A stretch of DNA of 64,000 nucleotides, from NCBI RefSeq assembly GCF_900186865.1, contig NZ_LT906480.1, positions 4,048,001-4,112,000 on the forward strand, written 5' to 3'. The notes beneath the pieces are model-generated. The model was not told the DNA's origin and searched no databases. It worked only from the letters and a program-made list of their open reading frames with translations. Of the stretch, positions 20,090 through 29,324 are shown one piece after another; position 1 is the stretch's first letter; each line of letters opens with the position of its first letter. This stretch comes from Stenotrophomonas maltophilia (GTDB lineage Bacteria; Pseudomonadota; Gammaproteobacteria; Xanthomonadales; Xanthomonadaceae). The position numbers were made by a program, and so were the translations under genes.

Positions 20090-20533
20090 ATGTCGCTGTT
20101 GCGTTCGCTGCTGATGCTCCCGCTGCTGGCCCTGGCTGGCTGCGCCACCGACGCGGCCCGCCACTGGGTCGAACTGGATGGCGCCCGCTACCAGGTCGAG
20201 CTGGCCACCAACGATGAAACCCGCGCACGCGGTCTGATGTTCCGCGACCAGATGGCGGCCGACCACGGCATGCTGTTCATCCACGACCGCGAGGAAATGC
20301 AGGCGTACTGGATGAAGAACACCAGGATCGCGCTGGACATCCTGTACTTCGACAGCCAGCGCAAGCTGGTCAGCCAGCAGCGTGATGTGCCGCCGTGCTC
20401 GGCCGGCAACATGTGCCCGCCCTACCCCAGCGGTGGCCCGGCACGTTACGTGCTGGAGCTCAACGCCGGCCAGGCCGAGAAGCTCAAGCTGAAGGATGGC
20501 ACGGAGCTGAAGTTCGGCCCAGGCATCGAGTAA
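20090..20533 (+). CDS. DUF192 family lipoprotein
   Basis: A 147-residue protein with a lipoprotein signal (MSLLRSLLMLPLLALAGC; lipobox LAGC, Cys18). The DUF192 core is present: ETRARGLMFRD, MLFIHDREEMQAYWMKNT and ALDILYFDSQ. The function of the family is not established. The envelope location is inferred from the lipobox. A SMAG repeat and a GGGGTCAGA palindrome follow the gene. Confidence 0.9.
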   Translation: MSLLRSLLMLPLLALAGCATDAARHWVELDGARYQVELATNDETRARGLMFRDQMAADHGMLFIHDREEMQAYWMKNTRIALDILYFDSQRKLVSQQRDVPPCSAGNMCPPYPSGGPARYVLELNAGQAEKLKLKDGTELKFGPGIE

Positions 20534-20549
20534 CAGGGTTCTGCCCGCG

Positions 20550-20572
20550 GTAGTGCCGGCCGCTGGCCGGCA
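20550..20572 (+). repeat. SMAG-type palindromic repeat (single)
   Basis: A perfect GTAG-headed unit, GTAG followed by TGCCGGCCGCTGGCCGGCA, 17 nt after the DUF192 gene. Confidence 0.9.
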
Positions 20573-20580
20573 ACCCTGCA

Positions 20581-20620
20581 GGGGTCAGATCCCTTTCGCA
20601 CGCGAAAGGGATCTGACCCC
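20581..20620. repeat. GGGGTCAGA palindrome family P2, copy 1
   Basis: Perfect 19-nt arms (GGGGTCAGATCCCTTTCGC and its reverse complement) around 2 nt. It can form a strong hairpin in RNA from either strand. It lies between the co-oriented DUF192 and SirB1 genes. Confidence 0.9.
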
Positions 20621-20677
20621 TGGATTTTTCACGCGGCACCGCTTGAAACCGCCTGCGAATGACGCCAGTCTGTGGTC

Positions 20678-21523
20678 ATGCAGGACCGGATCACACTCCC
20701 CGACTGGGATGCACTGGCCGACCTCGAAGACGAGGCGCTGCCCTTGTTGCCGACCGCGCTGCTGATCGCGCGCGATGAATACCCCGATCTGCAGCCGTCC
20801 ACCTACGACGCGCTGATCCAGAGCCATGTCGACCACCTCCGTTCGGAAGTGGAGAGCATCGACAACAGCCCACTGAAAATGGCGGCGATCAACCGCCACC
20901 TGTTCGACGAGCTGGGCTACAGCGGCGACCACGACGAGTATTACGACCCGCGCAACAGCTACCTCAACCAGGTGTTCGAGCGGCGCCTGGGCAATCCGAT
21001 CTCGTTGGCGCTGGTGCAGATGGAAGTCGCGCGCCGGCTCGGCATACCGTTGGATGGCGTGTCCTTCCCCGGCCACTTCCTGGTGCGCTTGCCGGTGGAC
21101 GACGGCGTGCTGGTGATGGACCCGTTCAACGGTGGCCGGCCACTGGACGTGGACGAACTGCGCGAACGCGCCAAGTCACACCTGGGCGGACAGATGCCCG
21201 ATGACCAGGTGCTGGCGCAGATCCTCGACCCGGCGCCGGCGCGCGCGATCCTGATGCGCATGCTGCGCAACCTGCATGGTGTCTACGCCGAAGCCGGTGA
21301 ATGGGATCGTGCCGCACGCAGTGCCGACCGCCTGCTGAAACTGGCGCCCGAGCAGGACGACGCGCTGCGCGACCGCGGCCTGGCGTACCTGCAACTGGAG
21401 TATCTGGCCGGTGCCCGCCATGACCTGGGGCAGTACCTGAAGCGCAATCCCGAGGCCAGCGATGCGCAGTGGCTGCGCGAGAAGCTGATCGACCTCGGCG
21501 GGCCGATGCCGCGGCTGCATTGA
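20678..21523 (+). CDS. SirB1 family protein (transglutaminase-like plus TPR)
   Basis: A 281-residue soluble protein with a transglutaminase-like SirB1 core (about residues 35-180: YYDPRNSYLNQVFERRLGNPISLALVQMEVA; GVSFPGHFLVRL) and a C-terminal TPR region (AARSADRLLKLAPEQDDALRDRGLAYLQLEY). Cys of the usual catalytic triad is not obvious, as is common in this family. The role is unknown. ATG 20678 is chosen; the GTG at 20672 is an alternative, and neither has a clear ribosome site. Confidence 0.85.
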   Translation: MQDRITLPDWDALADLEDEALPLLPTALLIARDEYPDLQPSTYDALIQSHVDHLRSEVESIDNSPLKMAAINRHLFDELGYSGDHDEYYDPRNSYLNQVFERRLGNPISLALVQMEVARRLGIPLDGVSFPGHFLVRLPVDDGVLVMDPFNGGRPLDVDELRERAKSHLGGQMPDDQVLAQILDPAPARAILMRMLRNLHGVYAEAGEWDRAARSADRLLKLAPEQDDALRDRGLAYLQLEYLAGARHDLGQYLKRNPEASDAQWLREKLIDLGGPMPRLH

Positions 21524-21534
21524 GGGTGTCGGTG

Positions 21535-21553
21535 TGTGGACCAACGGTCCACA
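21535..21553. repeat. Short palindrome TGTGGACCAACGGTCCACA
   Basis: Part of a degenerate intergenic family (gACCAAGGTc or gACCAACGGTc centres) also seen near 15026, 15114, 33423, 44552 and 47718-47770. It follows the SirB1 gene, convergent with rubredoxin. Confidence 0.6.
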
Positions 21554-21601
21554 CCCACCCCAACGGTCCGCACCCACAGGATGGGCCGGGTGGCCCGCCG
21601 G

Positions 21602-21793
21602 TCAGTCGACCTCGACCATCTCGAAATCGGCCTTGGTCACCCCGCAGTCCGGGCAGGTCCAGGTCTCGGGAATGTCCTCCCAACGCGTCCCGGGCTCAAT
21701 ACCCTCCTCCGGCAAGCCTTCCGCTTCGCTGTACAGGAAGCCGCAGACCACGCACATCCAGGTTCGCAGGGTGGTGGGGCTGGCGTCGCTCAT
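21602..21793 (-). CDS. Rubredoxin
   Basis: Rubredoxins carry one iron on four cysteines and shuttle single electrons. The 63-residue form has the pairs CVVCG (after WM) and CPDCG in WTCPDCG, spaced in the usual way. The start is set at ATG 21793 ([18 protein letters not shown]), because the upstream extension is not typical. It may serve an alkane hydroxylase or an oxidative-stress reductase; no such partner is in the window. Confidence 0.93.
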   Translation of the reverse strand: MSDASPTTLRTWMCVVCGFLYSEAEGLPEEGIEPGTRWEDIPETWTCPDCGVTKADFEMVEVD

Positions 21794-21860
21794 CGGATAA
21801 TCGGGGCTGGATTCACGGGCCGCCATTGTCCCATTGCAGCCCACGCACCGGTAGCCATCG

Positions 21861-22487
21861 ATGACTTCTGCTTCCCCGGCGCCCCGCGGCGTCTACCTGA
21901 TCACCCCGGACGAGCCCGATACCGCGCGCCTGCTGGCCCGTACCGCGCCGCTGCTGGCCGCGGGTGCCACCTGGCTGCAGTACCGCAACAAGACCGCCAG
22001 CGATGCCCTGCGGCAGGAACAGGCGGCGGCCCTGCAAGGCCTGTGCGCCGCCCACGGCGTGCCGCTGATCGTCAACGACAATCCGGTGCTGGCCAAGGCC
22101 GTGGGCGCGGCCGGCGTGCATCTGGGCGGCACCGACGGGGACATCCCCAGCGCGCGCGCGCTGCTCGGTGCCGAGGCCATCATCGGCGCCTCCTGCTACG
22201 ACCAGCTGGCCAATGCCGAGAAGGCCGTGGCGGCCGGCGCCAGCTATGTGGCCTTCGGCGCCTTCTTCCCGACCACCACCAAGGTCACCAGCAGCCGCGC
22301 CCACACCGACCTGCTGCGGCAAAGCGCCGCACTCGGCGTGCCGCGGGTGGCGATCGGCGGCCTGACGCCGGACAATGTCGGTCCCATCATCGACGCCGGC
22401 GCCGATCTGGTGGCCGTGGTCAGCGGTATCTATGCCGCATCGGACCCGGTCGCGACCCAGCGCGCCTATCTCGCCCAGTTCGCGTAA
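21861..22487 (+). CDS. thiE: Thiamine-phosphate synthase ThiE
   Basis: ThiE joins the pyrimidine diphosphate to the thiazole phosphate to give thiamine phosphate. The 208-residue product has [34 protein letters not shown] and [10 protein letters not shown], characteristic of the TIM-barrel family. It is followed by hemL after 16 nt, so the two are likely cotranscribed. thiC lies elsewhere in the window under a TPP riboswitch; no riboswitch is seen before thiE. Confidence 0.94.
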   Translation: MTSASPAPRGVYLITPDEPDTARLLARTAPLLAAGATWLQYRNKTASDALRQEQAAALQGLCAAHGVPLIVNDNPVLAKAVGAAGVHLGGTDGDIPSARALLGAEAIIGASCYDQLANAEKAVAAGASYVAFGAFFPTTTKVTSSRAHTDLLRQSAALGVPRVAIGGLTPDNVGPIIDAGADLVAVVSGIYAASDPVATQRAYLAQFA

Positions 22488-22503
22488 TGCCCAGGAAAGC
22501 CCC

Positions 22504-23793
22504 ATGAACCACGACCAGTCCCACGCCCTGTTCTCCCGTGCCCAGCAGCTGCTGCCGGGCGGCGTCAATTCGCCGGTACGTGCGTTCAAGTCGGTCGGCG
22601 GCGAGCCGTTCTTCGTTGAACGCGCCGATGGCGCCTACCTGTACGACGTCGATGGCAACCGCTACATCGACTACGTCGGTTCCTGGGGCCCGATGATCGT
22701 CGGCCACAACCACCCGGCCGTGCGCCAGGCGGTGAAGAAGGCGATCGACAATGGCCTGTCCTTCGGTGCGCCGTGCGCGGCCGAAGTCACCATGGCCGAG
22801 ACCATCACCCGCCTGGTGCCATCGTGCGAGATGGTGCGCATGGTCAACTCCGGCACCGAGGCCACGCTGTCGGCGATCCGCCTGGCGCGTGGCGCCACCG
22901 GCCGCAACCGCATCGTCAAGTTCGAAGGCTGCTACCACGGCCACGGCGACTCGTTCCTGGTCAAGGCCGGCAGCGGCATGCTGACCCTGGGCGTGCCGAC
23001 CTCGCCGGGCGTCCCGGCCGGCCTGAGCGAACTGACCCTGACCCTGCCCTACAACGACTTCGAAGCGGCCACCGCCCTGTTCGAACAGCAGGGTGGCGAC
23101 ATCGCCGGCCTGATCATCGAACCGGTGGTCGGCAACGCCAACTGCATCCCGCCGCGCGAGGGCTACCTGCAACACCTGCGTGCGCTGTGCACGAAGCATG
23201 GCGCGCTGCTGATCTTCGACGAAGTGATGACCGGCTTCCGTGTTGCCCTTGGCGGTGCGCAGGCGCATTACGGCATCACCCCGGACCTGACCACTTTCGG
23301 CAAGATCATCGGCGGTGGCATGCCGGTGGGTGCCTATGGTGGTCGCCGCGAGCTGATGCAGCAGATCGCACCGGCCGGCCCGATCTACCAGGCCGGCACG
23401 CTGAGCGGCAATCCGGTGGCGATGGCCGCCGGACTGGCGATGCTGGAGCTGATCCAGCAGCCGGGCTTCCACGCCGACTTGGCCGAGCGCACCGCACGCC
23501 TGTGTGCCGGCCTGGAAGCGGCCGCCGCCGAAGCCGGCGTGGCGGTGACCACCACCCGCGTGGGCGCGATGTTCGGGCTGTTCTTCACCAGCGAGAAGGT
23601 CGAGACCTATGCGCAGGCCACCGCCTGTGACATTCCGGCGTTCAACCGCTTCTTCCACGCGATGCTGGAGCAGGGCGTGTTCCTGGCACCGTCGGCGTAC
23701 GAGGCCGGCTTCCTGTCCAGCGCCCACGATGACGCGGTGATCGAGGCCACCCTCGCCGCCGCACGCGTAGCGTTCCGGGCTGCCAAGGGCTGA
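22504..23793 (+). CDS. hemL: Glutamate-1-semialdehyde 2,1-aminomutase
   Basis: HemL makes 5-aminolevulinate, the first dedicated heme precursor in the C5 pathway. The 429-residue protein has the PLP lysine in [18 protein letters not shown] and the class III features [17 protein letters not shown] and [14 protein letters not shown] 22504 gives the family start [21 protein letters not shown] long palindrome begins 4 nt after the stop. Confidence 0.96.
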   Translation: MNHDQSHALFSRAQQLLPGGVNSPVRAFKSVGGEPFFVERADGAYLYDVDGNRYIDYVGSWGPMIVGHNHPAVRQAVKKAIDNGLSFGAPCAAEVTMAETITRLVPSCEMVRMVNSGTEATLSAIRLARGATGRNRIVKFEGCYHGHGDSFLVKAGSGMLTLGVPTSPGVPAGLSELTLTLPYNDFEAATALFEQQGGDIAGLIIEPVVGNANCIPPREGYLQHLRALCTKHGALLIFDEVMTGFRVALGGAQAHYGITPDLTTFGKIIGGGMPVGAYGGRRELMQQIAPAGPIYQAGTLSGNPVAMAAGLAMLELIQQPGFHADLAERTARLCAGLEAAAAEAGVAVTTTRVGAMFGLFFTSEKVETYAQATACDIPAFNRFFHAMLEQGVFLAPSAYEAGFLSSAHDDAVIEATLAAARVAFRAAKG

Positions 23794-23797
23794 TCGC

Positions 23798-23865
23798 AAA
23801 AAAGGGGACGGAGGGGATTAAGTCGTTTGTGCACAAACGACTTAATCCCCTCCGTCCCCTTTTTT
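23798..23865. repeat. Long palindrome family P1, copy B (18-nt palindromic centre)
   Basis: The whole 68 bp is a perfect palindrome: the family arms extended to AAAAAAGGGGACGG... and ...CCGTCCCCTTTTTT, plus a symmetrical centre TCGTTTGTGCACAAACGA. It lies between the convergent hemL and azurin genes and ends one base before the azurin stop codon, and probably terminates both transcripts. Confidence 0.92.
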
Positions 23866-24315
23866 TCAACCGAAGACGAACTTGCCCTTCATCATCGCGA
23901 AGTGGCCGGGGAACGAGCAGAAGAAGGTGTAGTCACCGCCCTTCTGCAGGCCCTGGGTGGAGAAGCGCACGCGCGTGGTCTCGCCACCGCCGATCACCTT
24001 GGTGTGCGCCAGCACGCGCTTGTCGGCCTTCGGCAGGTAGCTGTCGGCCAGGGTCATGCGCATGCCCGCCATCGCCACCGGCTGGTAATCGGCGGTACGG
24101 GTCAGCACCCAGTTGTGGCCCATCGCGGTGACAGCCAGCTTGCCGGTGTGGCGCAGGGTCAGGTCCACGGCGGTGCAGTCGGCGGCGACCTTGATCTCGC
24201 GGCTGCTGAAGCTCATCTGGTCGGTGCTGTCGATGCTGACCGCACACACCCGCGCCATCGCCGACGGCGCCAGCATCAGCGCGCCCAGTCCCACTGCCAC
24301 CATCCAAGCCTTCAT
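23866..24315 (-). CDS. azu: Azurin (periplasmic blue copper protein)
   Basis: Azurin transfers electrons in the periplasm through a type 1 copper centre. The 149-residue precursor has a signal peptide (MKAWMVAVGLGALMLAPSAMA) and the copper ligands in MGHNW (His) and FFCSFPGHFAMMKG (Cys, His, Met). A clear AGGAG precedes ATG 24315 at the right distance. It stands alone, convergent with hemL. Confidence 0.95.
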   Translation of the reverse strand: MKAWMVAVGLGALMLAPSAMARVCAVSIDSTDQMSFSSREIKVAADCTAVDLTLRHTGKLAVTAMGHNWVLTRTADYQPVAMAGMRMTLADSYLPKADKRVLAHTKVIGGGETTRVRFSTQGLQKGGDYTFFCSFPGHFAMMKGKFVFG

Positions 24316-24437
24316 CGTTGCATCTCCTGCGGATTCAAACGCCATTCTAGGCAGCCCCCTGTGGCCGCGTCTGCGACCGTCTGTCGCACGCGCACTCCAG
24401 GGTTTCCGCGCATCCACCGCGATGGCATGCTCGGCTG

Positions 24438-25040
24438 ATGCGGATCGATCTGTTGCTGCTGGATGTGGACGGCGTGCTGGTGCAGTACCAGCGCGCGCAG
24501 CGCGTGCTGCATCTGGCACAGGCGCTGGATGTCGCGCCGGAAACCGTGCAGGCCGCGCTGTACGACAGCGGGCTGGAAGCGGCACATGACAATGGCACGC
24601 TGGATGGCCCGGCCTATCTGGCGCAGCTGAGCAAACAGCTGGGCCGTACCGTTGATGTACACACGTGGATCGCGGCGCGACAGGCCGCCAGCCATCCACA
24701 GCCGGCCGTGCTGCAGCGGCTGCAGGCCCTGCAGCTGCCGATGGCGGTGCTGACCAACAATGGCGCACTGATGCAGCAGGCCTTGCCGACTCTGCTACCG
24801 GAACTGTTCCCGGCCCTGCATGAGCGCGTGTTCTGCAGCGCGGAGTTCGGCCTGCGCAAACCGGCGCCCGCGGTGTTCCTGCGCACGCTGGAAGCACTGG
24901 ACGTGGCACCTGCACGCACGCTGTTCGTCGATGACCTGTTCGCCAACGTGCGCGGCGCACGCGCCGGCGGCCTGCACGCGGAAACCGTGCGCGATGGCCG
25001 TGGGCTGGGCAAGGTGTTGAAGCGTTACGCGGTGGGCTGA
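24438..25040 (+). CDS. HAD family hydrolase
   Basis: A 200-residue haloacid dehalogenase-type phosphatase. Motif I is LLLLDVDGVLV (the DxD), motif II is VLTNNG and motif IV is FVDDLFANVRGA; a conserved lysine lies in FGLRKPAPAVF. No signal peptide is seen. The substrate is not recognisable. Convergent with argD, from which it is separated by a P2 palindrome. Confidence 0.88.
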   Translation: MRIDLLLLDVDGVLVQYQRAQRVLHLAQALDVAPETVQAALYDSGLEAAHDNGTLDGPAYLAQLSKQLGRTVDVHTWIAARQAASHPQPAVLQRLQALQLPMAVLTNNGALMQQALPTLLPELFPALHERVFCSAEFGLRKPAPAVFLRTLEALDVAPARTLFVDDLFANVRGARAGGLHAETVRDGRGLGKVLKRYAVG

Positions 25041-25042
25041 TC

Positions 25043-25081
25043 GGGGTCAGAGCCCTCTCCGCAGGAGAGGGATCCGACCCC
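25043..25081. repeat. GGGGTCAGA palindrome family P2, copy 2
   Basis: GGGGTCAGAGCCCTCTCC pairs with GGAGAGGGATCCGACCCC around GCA, with two internal mismatches. It lies between the convergent HAD (+) and argD (-) genes, 2 nt after the HAD stop. Confidence 0.88.
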
Positions 25082-25093
25082 GACGCCAAGGCG

Positions 25094-26320
25094 TCAGCGC
25101 GCGGCGATGAACGCGGCAATTGCCGCGCGCAGGCGCTTGAGGCCTTCGGCCACTTCTTCGTCGGTGATGTTCAGCGACGGCACGAAGCGCAGCACGTCCG
25201 GGCCGGCCTGCAGGGTCAGCAGCCCCTGCCCGGCAGCGTGGTCGAGGATCGCACCAGCCTGGCCGGCGAAGTCCTTGCCCAGCACCGCACCCAGCATCAG
25301 GCCGCGACCACGCACCTCGCTGAACACGCCGAACTCTTCGTTGATGCGCGCGAAGCCATCGCGCAGCGCCTTCGACTGGCGGCTGACGTTGGCGGCGATC
25401 TCCGGCGAGGCCAGCTTGCGCAGCGCCACGCGGGCCACCGCAGCGGCCAGCGGGTTGCCACCGAAGGTGGTGCCGTGCGCGCCAAACTGCATGGTCTCGG
25501 CCACCTTCGGGCCGGCCAGCATCGCACCGATCGGGAAGCCGCCACCCAGTGCCTTGGCCAGGGTGACCATGTCCGGCACCACGTCGTCCTGCCAGTGCGC
25601 GAACAGCGTGCCGGTGCGGCCCATGCCGGCCTGGATCTCGTCCAGCACCAGCAGCGCGTCGTGCTGGTCGCACAGTTCGCGCACGCGCTTGAGGAAGCCG
25701 GACTTGGCCGGCATCACGCCGCCCTCGCCCTGGATCGGCTCCAGCATCACCGCCGCAACGTCACCGGCGGCCATCGCGGTTTCCAGCTGCACTTCGTCGT
25801 TGAAATCGATGTAGCGGAAGCCACCCGGCAGCGGCTCGTAGCCTTCCTGGTACTTCGGCTGCGCGGTAGCGGTCACCGCGCCCATGGTGCGGCCGTGGAA
25901 GCTGCCACGGAAGGTGATGATGACGCGCTTGTCGGCCGGGCGGCCCTGGCTGGAGGCCCACTTGCGGACCATCTTGATCGCCACTTCGTTGGCTTCGGCG
26001 CCGGAGTTGCACAGGAACACCCGCTCGGCGAAGCGACTGGCCTTCACCAGTTCCTCGGCCAGGTGCAGCGGCGGTGCGCTGTAGAACACGTTGCTGGTGT
26101 GCCAGAGCTTGCCGGCCTGCTCGACCAGCGCGGCCACCAGGTCCGGATCGTTGTGGCCCAGGCCGCACACGGCGATGCCGGCAGCCAGGTCGATGAACTC
26201 ACGGCCCTGGCTGTCCCATACGCGGGCGCCCTGGCCTCGCTCCAGTACCACCTGGCGGGGCTTGTAGACCGGCAGGTAATAGTGCGAAAGGGAGATCAGC
26301 GGATCGGTCGCGGCGGTCAT
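25094..26320 (-). CDS. argD: Acetylornithine/succinylornithine aminotransferase family protein
   Basis: This class III PLP aminotransferase is 408 residues long. The PLP lysine is in MVTLAKALGGGFPIGAM, with DEIQAGMGRTGTLFAHW before it and HGTTFGGNPLAAAVA after it. It matches ArgD (arginine synthesis) and the closely related AstC (arginine degradation); sequence alone does not separate them. It is divergent from the channel gene across a 63-nt gap. Confidence 0.88.
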   Translation of the reverse strand: MTAATDPLISLSHYYLPVYKPRQVVLERGQGARVWDSQGREFIDLAAGIAVCGLGHNDPDLVAALVEQAGKLWHTSNVFYSAPPLHLAEELVKASRFAERVFLCNSGAEANEVAIKMVRKWASSQGRPADKRVIITFRGSFHGRTMGAVTATAQPKYQEGYEPLPGGFRYIDFNDEVQLETAMAAGDVAAVMLEPIQGEGGVMPAKSGFLKRVRELCDQHDALLVLDEIQAGMGRTGTLFAHWQDDVVPDMVTLAKALGGGFPIGAMLAGPKVAETMQFGAHGTTFGGNPLAAAVARVALRKLASPEIAANVSRQSKALRDGFARINEEFGVFSEVRGRGLMLGAVLGKDFAGQAGAILDHAAGQGLLTLQAGPDVLRFVPSLNITDEEVAEGLKRLRAAIAAFIAAR

Positions 26321-26383
26321 GGCAGTCGGCAGGGTTCAGGAACGCCCATTCTCGCGCCGGAACCCCTGCGGCACAATGCGCCC

Positions 26384-27256
26384 ATGCGACCGTTTTCCGC
26401 CCCCCAGCTCAACCCCGCCACCGAGACCGGCTGGCGCCGTCGGTGGTTCGACATCATCTACCGCCATGACACCCGCCCTTCGCGCAATTTCGACCTGATC
26501 CTGGTGGTGGCGATCGTCGCCAGCATCCTGGTGGTGATGATCGACAGCGTGCAGCACCTGCATGCGGAATGGTCCACCGGCCTGTACATCCTGGAATGGG
26601 GCTTCACGATCATCTTCACCGCCGAGTACCTGCTACGGCTGGCGGTGGTCAAGCGCCCCCTGCGGTATGCAGTGAGCATCTGGGGCATCATCGACCTGCT
26701 GTCGATCCTGCCCGCCTACCTGTCGATGTTCATCCCCGGCGCGCAGAGCCTGCTGGTGGTGCGCGCGCTGCGCATCCTGCGGGTGTTCCGCATCCTGAAG
26801 CTGACCCGCTACATCGAGGAAAGCGGCGTCCTGATGACGTCGCTGTGGCGCAGCCGGCGCAAGGTGCTGGTGTTCCTGTTCACGGTGATCACCATCACCA
26901 TCATCGCCGGTGCGCTGATGTACGTGATCGAGGGCCCCGAACACGGTTTCACCAACATCCCGGCCAGCATGTACTGGGCGGTGGTGACCATGGCCACGGT
27001 CGGCTTCGGCGATATCGTGCCGCAGACCGTGCTCGGCCGCTTCGTCACCTCGGTGCTGATCCTGATCGGCTACAGCATCATCGCCGTGCCCACCGGCATC
27101 TACACCGCCGAACTGGCCAGCACCATGCGTGAAGCCGGGCAGGCCGCACGCCGCGATGCGCGTGGCTGCCCGGACTGTGGGCTGGAAGGCCATGAACCGG
27201 ATGCACTGCACTGCCGCAAGTGCGGCGGCAAGCTGCCGGATGCGTTCAGTCATTGA
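26384..27256 (+). CDS. Voltage-gated-type ion channel with C-terminal zinc ribbon
   Basis: A 290-residue inner-membrane protein with six predicted segments. S4 carries the voltage-sensor pattern VVRALRILRVFRILKLTRY, and the pore has ASMYWAVVTMATVGFGDIVP, a potassium-type filter (TVGFGD). After S6 (LILIGYSIIAVPTGIYTAEL) a soluble tail ends with two paired cysteines (CPDCG...CRKCGGKLP), a zinc ribbon. It is likely a K+ channel, and the ribbon may gate or anchor it. ATG 26384 lies well inside a longer open frame and gives the family N-terminus. Confidence 0.88.
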   Translation: MRPFSAPQLNPATETGWRRRWFDIIYRHDTRPSRNFDLILVVAIVASILVVMIDSVQHLHAEWSTGLYILEWGFTIIFTAEYLLRLAVVKRPLRYAVSIWGIIDLLSILPAYLSMFIPGAQSLLVVRALRILRVFRILKLTRYIEESGVLMTSLWRSRRKVLVFLFTVITITIIAGALMYVIEGPEHGFTNIPASMYWAVVTMATVGFGDIVPQTVLGRFVTSVLILIGYSIIAVPTGIYTAELASTMREAGQAARRDARGCPDCGLEGHEPDALHCRKCGGKLPDAFSH

Positions 27257-27261
27257 TGCGA

Positions 27262-27284
27262 GCGCCGGCGATGTACACCGGCGC
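27262..27284. terminator. Hairpin between convergent genes
   Basis: GCGCCGG (27262-27268) pairs with CCGGCGC (27278-27284) between the channel gene (+) and the DUF3829 gene (-). There is no T run, so its role in termination is uncertain. Confidence 0.45.
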
Positions 27285-27311
27285 ACGCTGATCACGCCAT
27301 GAGCGGGAGCA

Positions 27312-28304
27312 CTACTGGCGGTTGCTCTGGAAAACGAGCGTGTTGTATTCCTGCATCAGCTTGCTGGCCGATCCACGGGGCGCCATCGACGGCGAATCAA
27401 GCATGCGTCGTTCGAAATCGGTGTAAGGCTCTTTCTCGCTGACGCGCTGCAGCCGCGCCTTGCCTTCCCGACGGAAGTTCTCGGCCTCACGCTCGAAGCT
27501 GTTCCAGTCCAGCTTGCCCGGTTCCTGATCAGCCACCTTCGCATGTGCTTCGTCGGAAATGCGGTTGAACGCATCCAGACGCTCGCGGGCCTTGGCCTGA
27601 TCGAAATCATCCTCGCTCATCAGATCCATGATGGCCTTGGCTTCCAGCATCATCGCCAGGCGGTAGTACTCGCGCGTGCGACCCTCGGTCTGCTCCAGTG
27701 CCTTGAGCTGCTCGCGCTGGGCGGCGTCGTTCTGGCGCTCCAGCTCGGCATTGAACGTTTCGCTGGCAGCCACGAAATCCTTGAAGGCGGCCATCAGGGG
27801 CGCGTGCAGCTGCTTGCCCTTGGCGAACTGGTCGTCTTCGTAGTCCTGGCGATCGTAGTAGTCGTGCGCGTCCTTGCTGATCGGCACCAGTGCCTTCAGC
27901 GCCTGCTGGTAGTGCCCAGCAGCAGCATCGAGATCGGCCAGCACTGGCTTGGCAGCCATCGCCTCGGTCACGGGGGCATCGCACTGCTTCATGTCGTAAT
28001 CGCTGATCTCGAACGGACCGTACACCTGTGTCTCGCGACCGGTCGGGCCGGCGGCGACATCCTTGATCCAGCGCGTATAGGACTCGATGCTGCCGTGGGT
28101 CTTCGAATCAAGCGCGTTGAAGCAGCCGATGTAGGCGTTGAGCTTGGCGGTCAACTGCTGCTGCGGGTCGGACGGCGCCGCGCTGGCGTCCGGCGTGCCG
28201 GATGCAGCGGCGCCGCCCGCAGCGGCGGGTGCTTTGCCACCGCAGGCGGCCAGGATCAACGACAGCGAAGCGGCCAGCGCCGCGACGGAAAGAGTGCGTG
28301 ACAT
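27312..28304 (-). CDS. DUF3829 (YiiG-like) lipoprotein
   Basis: A 330-residue lipoprotein precursor with signal SLSLILAACGGKAP (lipobox LAAC), then a low-complexity Ala/Gly/Pro linker to about residue 45. The body is helical and charged (KLNAYIGCFNALDSKTHGSIESY, ...YNTLVFQSNRQ) and matches the DUF3829 family related to E. coli YiiG, of unknown function. ATG 28304 is the first codon that gives a signal peptide; the frame opens upstream to 28343. Confidence 0.8.
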   Translation of the reverse strand: MSRTLSVAALAASLSLILAACGGKAPAAAGGAAASGTPDASAAPSDPQQQLTAKLNAYIGCFNALDSKTHGSIESYTRWIKDVAAGPTGRETQVYGPFEISDYDMKQCDAPVTEAMAAKPVLADLDAAAGHYQQALKALVPISKDAHDYYDRQDYEDDQFAKGKQLHAPLMAAFKDFVAASETFNAELERQNDAAQREQLKALEQTEGRTREYYRLAMMLEAKAIMDLMSEDDFDQAKARERLDAFNRISDEAHAKVADQEPGKLDWNSFEREAENFRREGKARLQRVSEKEPYTDFERRMLDSPSMAPRGSASKLMQEYNTLVFQSNRQ

Positions 28305-28397
28305 GTGTTCACATCCCTGTTGAAAACGATTACAGCCGCACATTCTAGCGCAGCAGGCCGAAGGTCGCAGCCCTCGGCCTCTTCCGGCGACGTACGA

Positions 28398-29216
28398 TCA
28401 ATCCAGGAACAGATCCGGCAGCAACGGACGCGATGGATCCACTGCGTAGCCCGAAAGATCGGTGATACCCGCCTGCGCCAGCACGTCATCGTCGATCAGG
28501 AACTGGCCATGGAAGCCCGCCGCTTCGCGCACCAGCACCGCATGCGCGGCATCAGCCATGATCTGCGGCGTGCGGCAGCCGGCCGCATCCACGCCCGGGA
28601 TCATGTTGATCGCATCGGTGGCGATGACCGTGCGCGGCCACAGCGCATTCACCGCCACGCCCTGCGGGCCGAATTCCGCGGCCAGGCCCAGGGTAACGAA
28701 GCTCATGCCCATCTTCGCCAGCGTGTAGCCGGTATGCGGTGCCCACCACTTCGGCTCCAGGCTGGGCGGCGGTGCAAGGGTGAGGATGTGCGGATTCGGC
28801 GCCTGCAGCAGGTACGGCAGGCAGGCCTGCGCGCACAGGAAACTGCCGCGCGCATTGACCTGCTGCATCAGGTCGAAACGCTTCATCGGCGTATCCAGCG
28901 TACCGCGCAGCCAGATCGCGCTGGCGTTGTTGACCAGGATGTCGATGCCACCGAAGGTATCGACCGTGGCCGCAACCGCCGCGTGCACCTGCTCTTCCTC
29001 GCGGATGTCGCACTTCAGGGCCAGGCCCTGCCCGCCTGCCGCCGTCACCGCTTCAGCCGCGGTATGGATGGTGCCCGGCAGCTTCGGATTCGGCACCGAC
29101 GACTTGGCCGCAATGGCCACGTTGGCGCCGTCGCGCGCAGCGCGCAGTGCGATGGCCAGGCCGATCCCACGCGAGGCTCCGGTGATGAAAAGCGTTTTGC
29201 CCTGCAGACTGCCCAC
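28398..29216 (-). CDS. Short-chain dehydrogenase/reductase, HSDL2-like
   Basis: A 272-residue Rossmann-fold oxidoreductase with the NAD(P) motif TGASRGIG, NNAS and the catalytic YTLAK. The SNEDF-like pattern and PPPSLEPKW stretch match bacterial relatives of HSDL2. The start is set at the GTG at 29216 (GSLQGKTLFITGASRGIG), with GGAG 8 nt upstream; GTG 29225 is the alternative. The substrate is unknown. Confidence 0.8.
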   Translation of the reverse strand: MGSLQGKTLFITGASRGIGLAIALRAARDGANVAIAAKSSVPNPKLPGTIHTAAEAVTAAGGQGLALKCDIREEEQVHAAVAATVDTFGGIDILVNNASAIWLRGTLDTPMKRFDLMQQVNARGSFLCAQACLPYLLQAPNPHILTLAPPPSLEPKWWAPHTGYTLAKMGMSFVTLGLAAEFGPQGVAVNALWPRTVIATDAINMIPGVDAAGCRTPQIMADAAHAVLVREAAGFHGQFLIDDDVLAQAGITDLSGYAVDPSRPLLPDLFLD

Positions 29217-29324
29217 GTTCCACACTCCAGCGTATGCAATGAGCCGCTAGTATGCCGCGCCGACGCGGAGTTCACCCGGCCTTGACGATACTCGGGCCTC
29301 CAGCCAACGCACGAGGTCCACGCC

